From SIG607 sp045605385 (GTDB lineage Bacteria; Bacillota; Clostridia; Oscillospirales; Acutalibacteraceae), in contig JAZUPW010000041.1 of NCBI GenBank assembly GCA_045605385.1, forward strand, positions 1 to 14,102: a DNA stretch of 14,102 bases. The letters run 5' to 3'. Below are positions 13,569-14,102 of this stretch, piece after piece; position 1 is the first letter of the stretch; every line of letters begins with the position of its first letter. The translations under genes were made by a program, and so were the position numbers. The notes under the pieces were generated by a model, which saw nothing but the letters and a program-made list of their open reading frames with translations, made no database searches and was not told the origin of the DNA.

Positions 13569-13859
13569 CTACATAAACAATTTCACAAACTCAACAATCC
13601 AAAACACAGTAAACGATATTATTCCTGCCGTAGCATAAGTTAAAAAAAGTAACTTAAGTAATTTAAGTTTCTGAGGTATAATCCGGGCTATCAAAAAATT
13701 CGAAATTATGCCAAATGCAACACTAAAAATCATATATTTAGTAAGAGCATTATAATCAATTATTGCTTTTCGAAAAGCCAAAACAGCTATTGTTTGTATA
13801 GTAAAGCCAATAATCGAAAAAAGTATTATCATTATAATATTAAACACTTTTTTATTCAA
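13569..13859 (-). CDS. Putative small membrane protein, unknown function
   Basis: Up to 96 residues, with three hydrophobic segments (about 6-27, 41-60 and 69-92) separated by basic stretches such as RIIPQKLKLLK. The longest start is TTG 13859 (NKKVFNII); GTG 13847 and ATG 13832 are alternatives, and none has a good ribosome binding site. Strongly AT-rich. I do not recognise a family. It lies 74 bp upstream of the other small membrane-protein gene on the same strand, with REP-like repeat 2 between them. A toxin/immunity or transporter accessory role is possible but nothing in the sequence shows it, and it could also be a decayed gene. Confidence 0.5.
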   Translation of the reverse strand: MNKKVFNIIMIILFSIIGFTIQTIAVLAFRKAIIDYNALTKYMIFSVAFGIISNFLIARIIPQKLKLLKLLFLTYATAGIISFTVFWIVEFVKLFM

Positions 13860-13872
13860 ATAACTTCACACC

Positions 13873-13907
13873 GTTTCTTCAACACAAGGGGACGGTTAGC
13901 GTGAAAC
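13873..13907. repeat. REP-like palindrome 3
   Basis: GTTTC (13873-13877) and GAAAC (13903-13907) flank AACACAAGGGGACGGTT (13881-13897), the core shared with repeat 2 in opposite orientation. The AAGGGGACGGTT form is common in Clostridia intergenic repeats (from memory). Confidence 0.65.
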
Positions 13908-13997
13908 CAAAAGCAGAAAAAACAGCAAAAAAGGCACACTAAACCAAGCCGAGTGAAAAAACCGACCAAAAATTTAAATATTGCGTTTTAAAACAGT

Positions 13998-14102
13998 TCA
14001 CTCATTCAAACGAGGAGAATGGTAATTGTTGTCGTAAAAGGTGTTGTTTGCGATTAAGGCATACGAAAGAGTTAGGATTTTTCGGGATATTGCAATAATA
14101 GC
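13998..14102 (-). CDS. IS110-type transposase, C-terminal 34 residues (cut by the window edge)
   Basis: On the minus strand a frame is open from the last base of the window to TGA at 13998-14000. It begins AIIAISRKILTLSYALI and continues NNTFYDNNY. This closely resembles the C-terminal helix of IS110/IS116/IS902 transposases, whose ends often read (R)AIIAIAR-MLT-IY-ML followed by a short polar tail. The rest of the element would lie to the right of the window. Whether it is intact or a remnant cannot be seen. IS110 elements lack long terminal inverted repeats, and none is visible here. With the neighbouring repeats it marks the right end as mobile or accessory DNA. Confidence 0.65.
   Translation of the reverse strand, partial: AIIAISRKILTLSYALIANNTFYDNNYHSPRLNE

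Noticed and set aside
14019..14057. Plus-strand ORF MVIVVVKGVVCD after GAGGAG
   Set aside because: Only 12 codons and antisense to the transposase C-terminus; the ribosome binding site spacing is too short.
1..14102. CRISPR arrays, tRNA or rRNA genes, phage integration sites, defence clusters
   Set aside because: No regularly spaced direct repeats, no tRNA-like T-loop and acceptor patterns, and no nuclease, helicase or integrase genes were seen.

Overview
The window reads as a low-to-medium GC member of the Clostridia, probably an anaerobic gut lineage of the Oscillospirales/Eubacteriales type. The reasons are strong AGGAGG ribosome binding sites, many TTGACA-17-TATAAT style promoters, a T-box leader, a single-chain glycyl-tRNA synthetase, and a minimal SufC/SufB-like iron-sulfur pair in place of a full SUF operon. 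The lineage is inferred from gene content only.

Layout. (1) Positions 1-732 (+) hold the 3' part of an AMP-forming acyl-CoA synthetase. It ends at a bidirectional terminator (739-766) shared with the genes converging from the right. (2) Positions 771-10177 (-) are one long co-directional block. Read in transcription order it is glyQS, a Na+/phosphate cotransporter with a PhoU-like tail, smsC (sufC-like), smsB (short sufB-like), a promoter plus a structured leader of unknown class, two CNNM/CorC-type membrane proteins with CBS domains, a short MGMT-like protein, and then a promoter plus Trp T-box driving a stand-alone trpB. Most junctions are 8-16 bp gaps or short overlaps. No unconditional terminator is visible until the one after trpB, so the block may work as nested transcripts with two conditional RNA switches. 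(3) Positions 10297-10898 (+) are two small genes of unknown function, divergent from glyQS, with a strong promoter and a bidirectional terminator. (4) sstT (-) and rsmE (+) are divergent, with back-to-back promoters; the sstT -10 box lies inside a perfect 17-bp palindrome. (5) From about 13080 to the right edge the character changes. Here are two AT-rich small membrane-protein ORFs without clear ribosome binding sites, three copies of palindromic REP-like repeats, and the C-terminal end of an IS110-type transposase cut by the window edge. This is the accessory part.

How the genes may work together. The minus-strand block mixes translation (glyQS), phosphate and divalent-cation transport, Fe-S assembly, DNA alkylation repair or sensing, and tryptophan formation from indole. 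The most interesting unexplained item is the leader at about 5132-5313. It has a perfect promoter, an aptamer-like fold whose closing helix begins at the predicted +1, mutually exclusive downstream hairpins around a strong ribosome binding site, and a tiny ORF, all ahead of two putative Mg2+-transport proteins.
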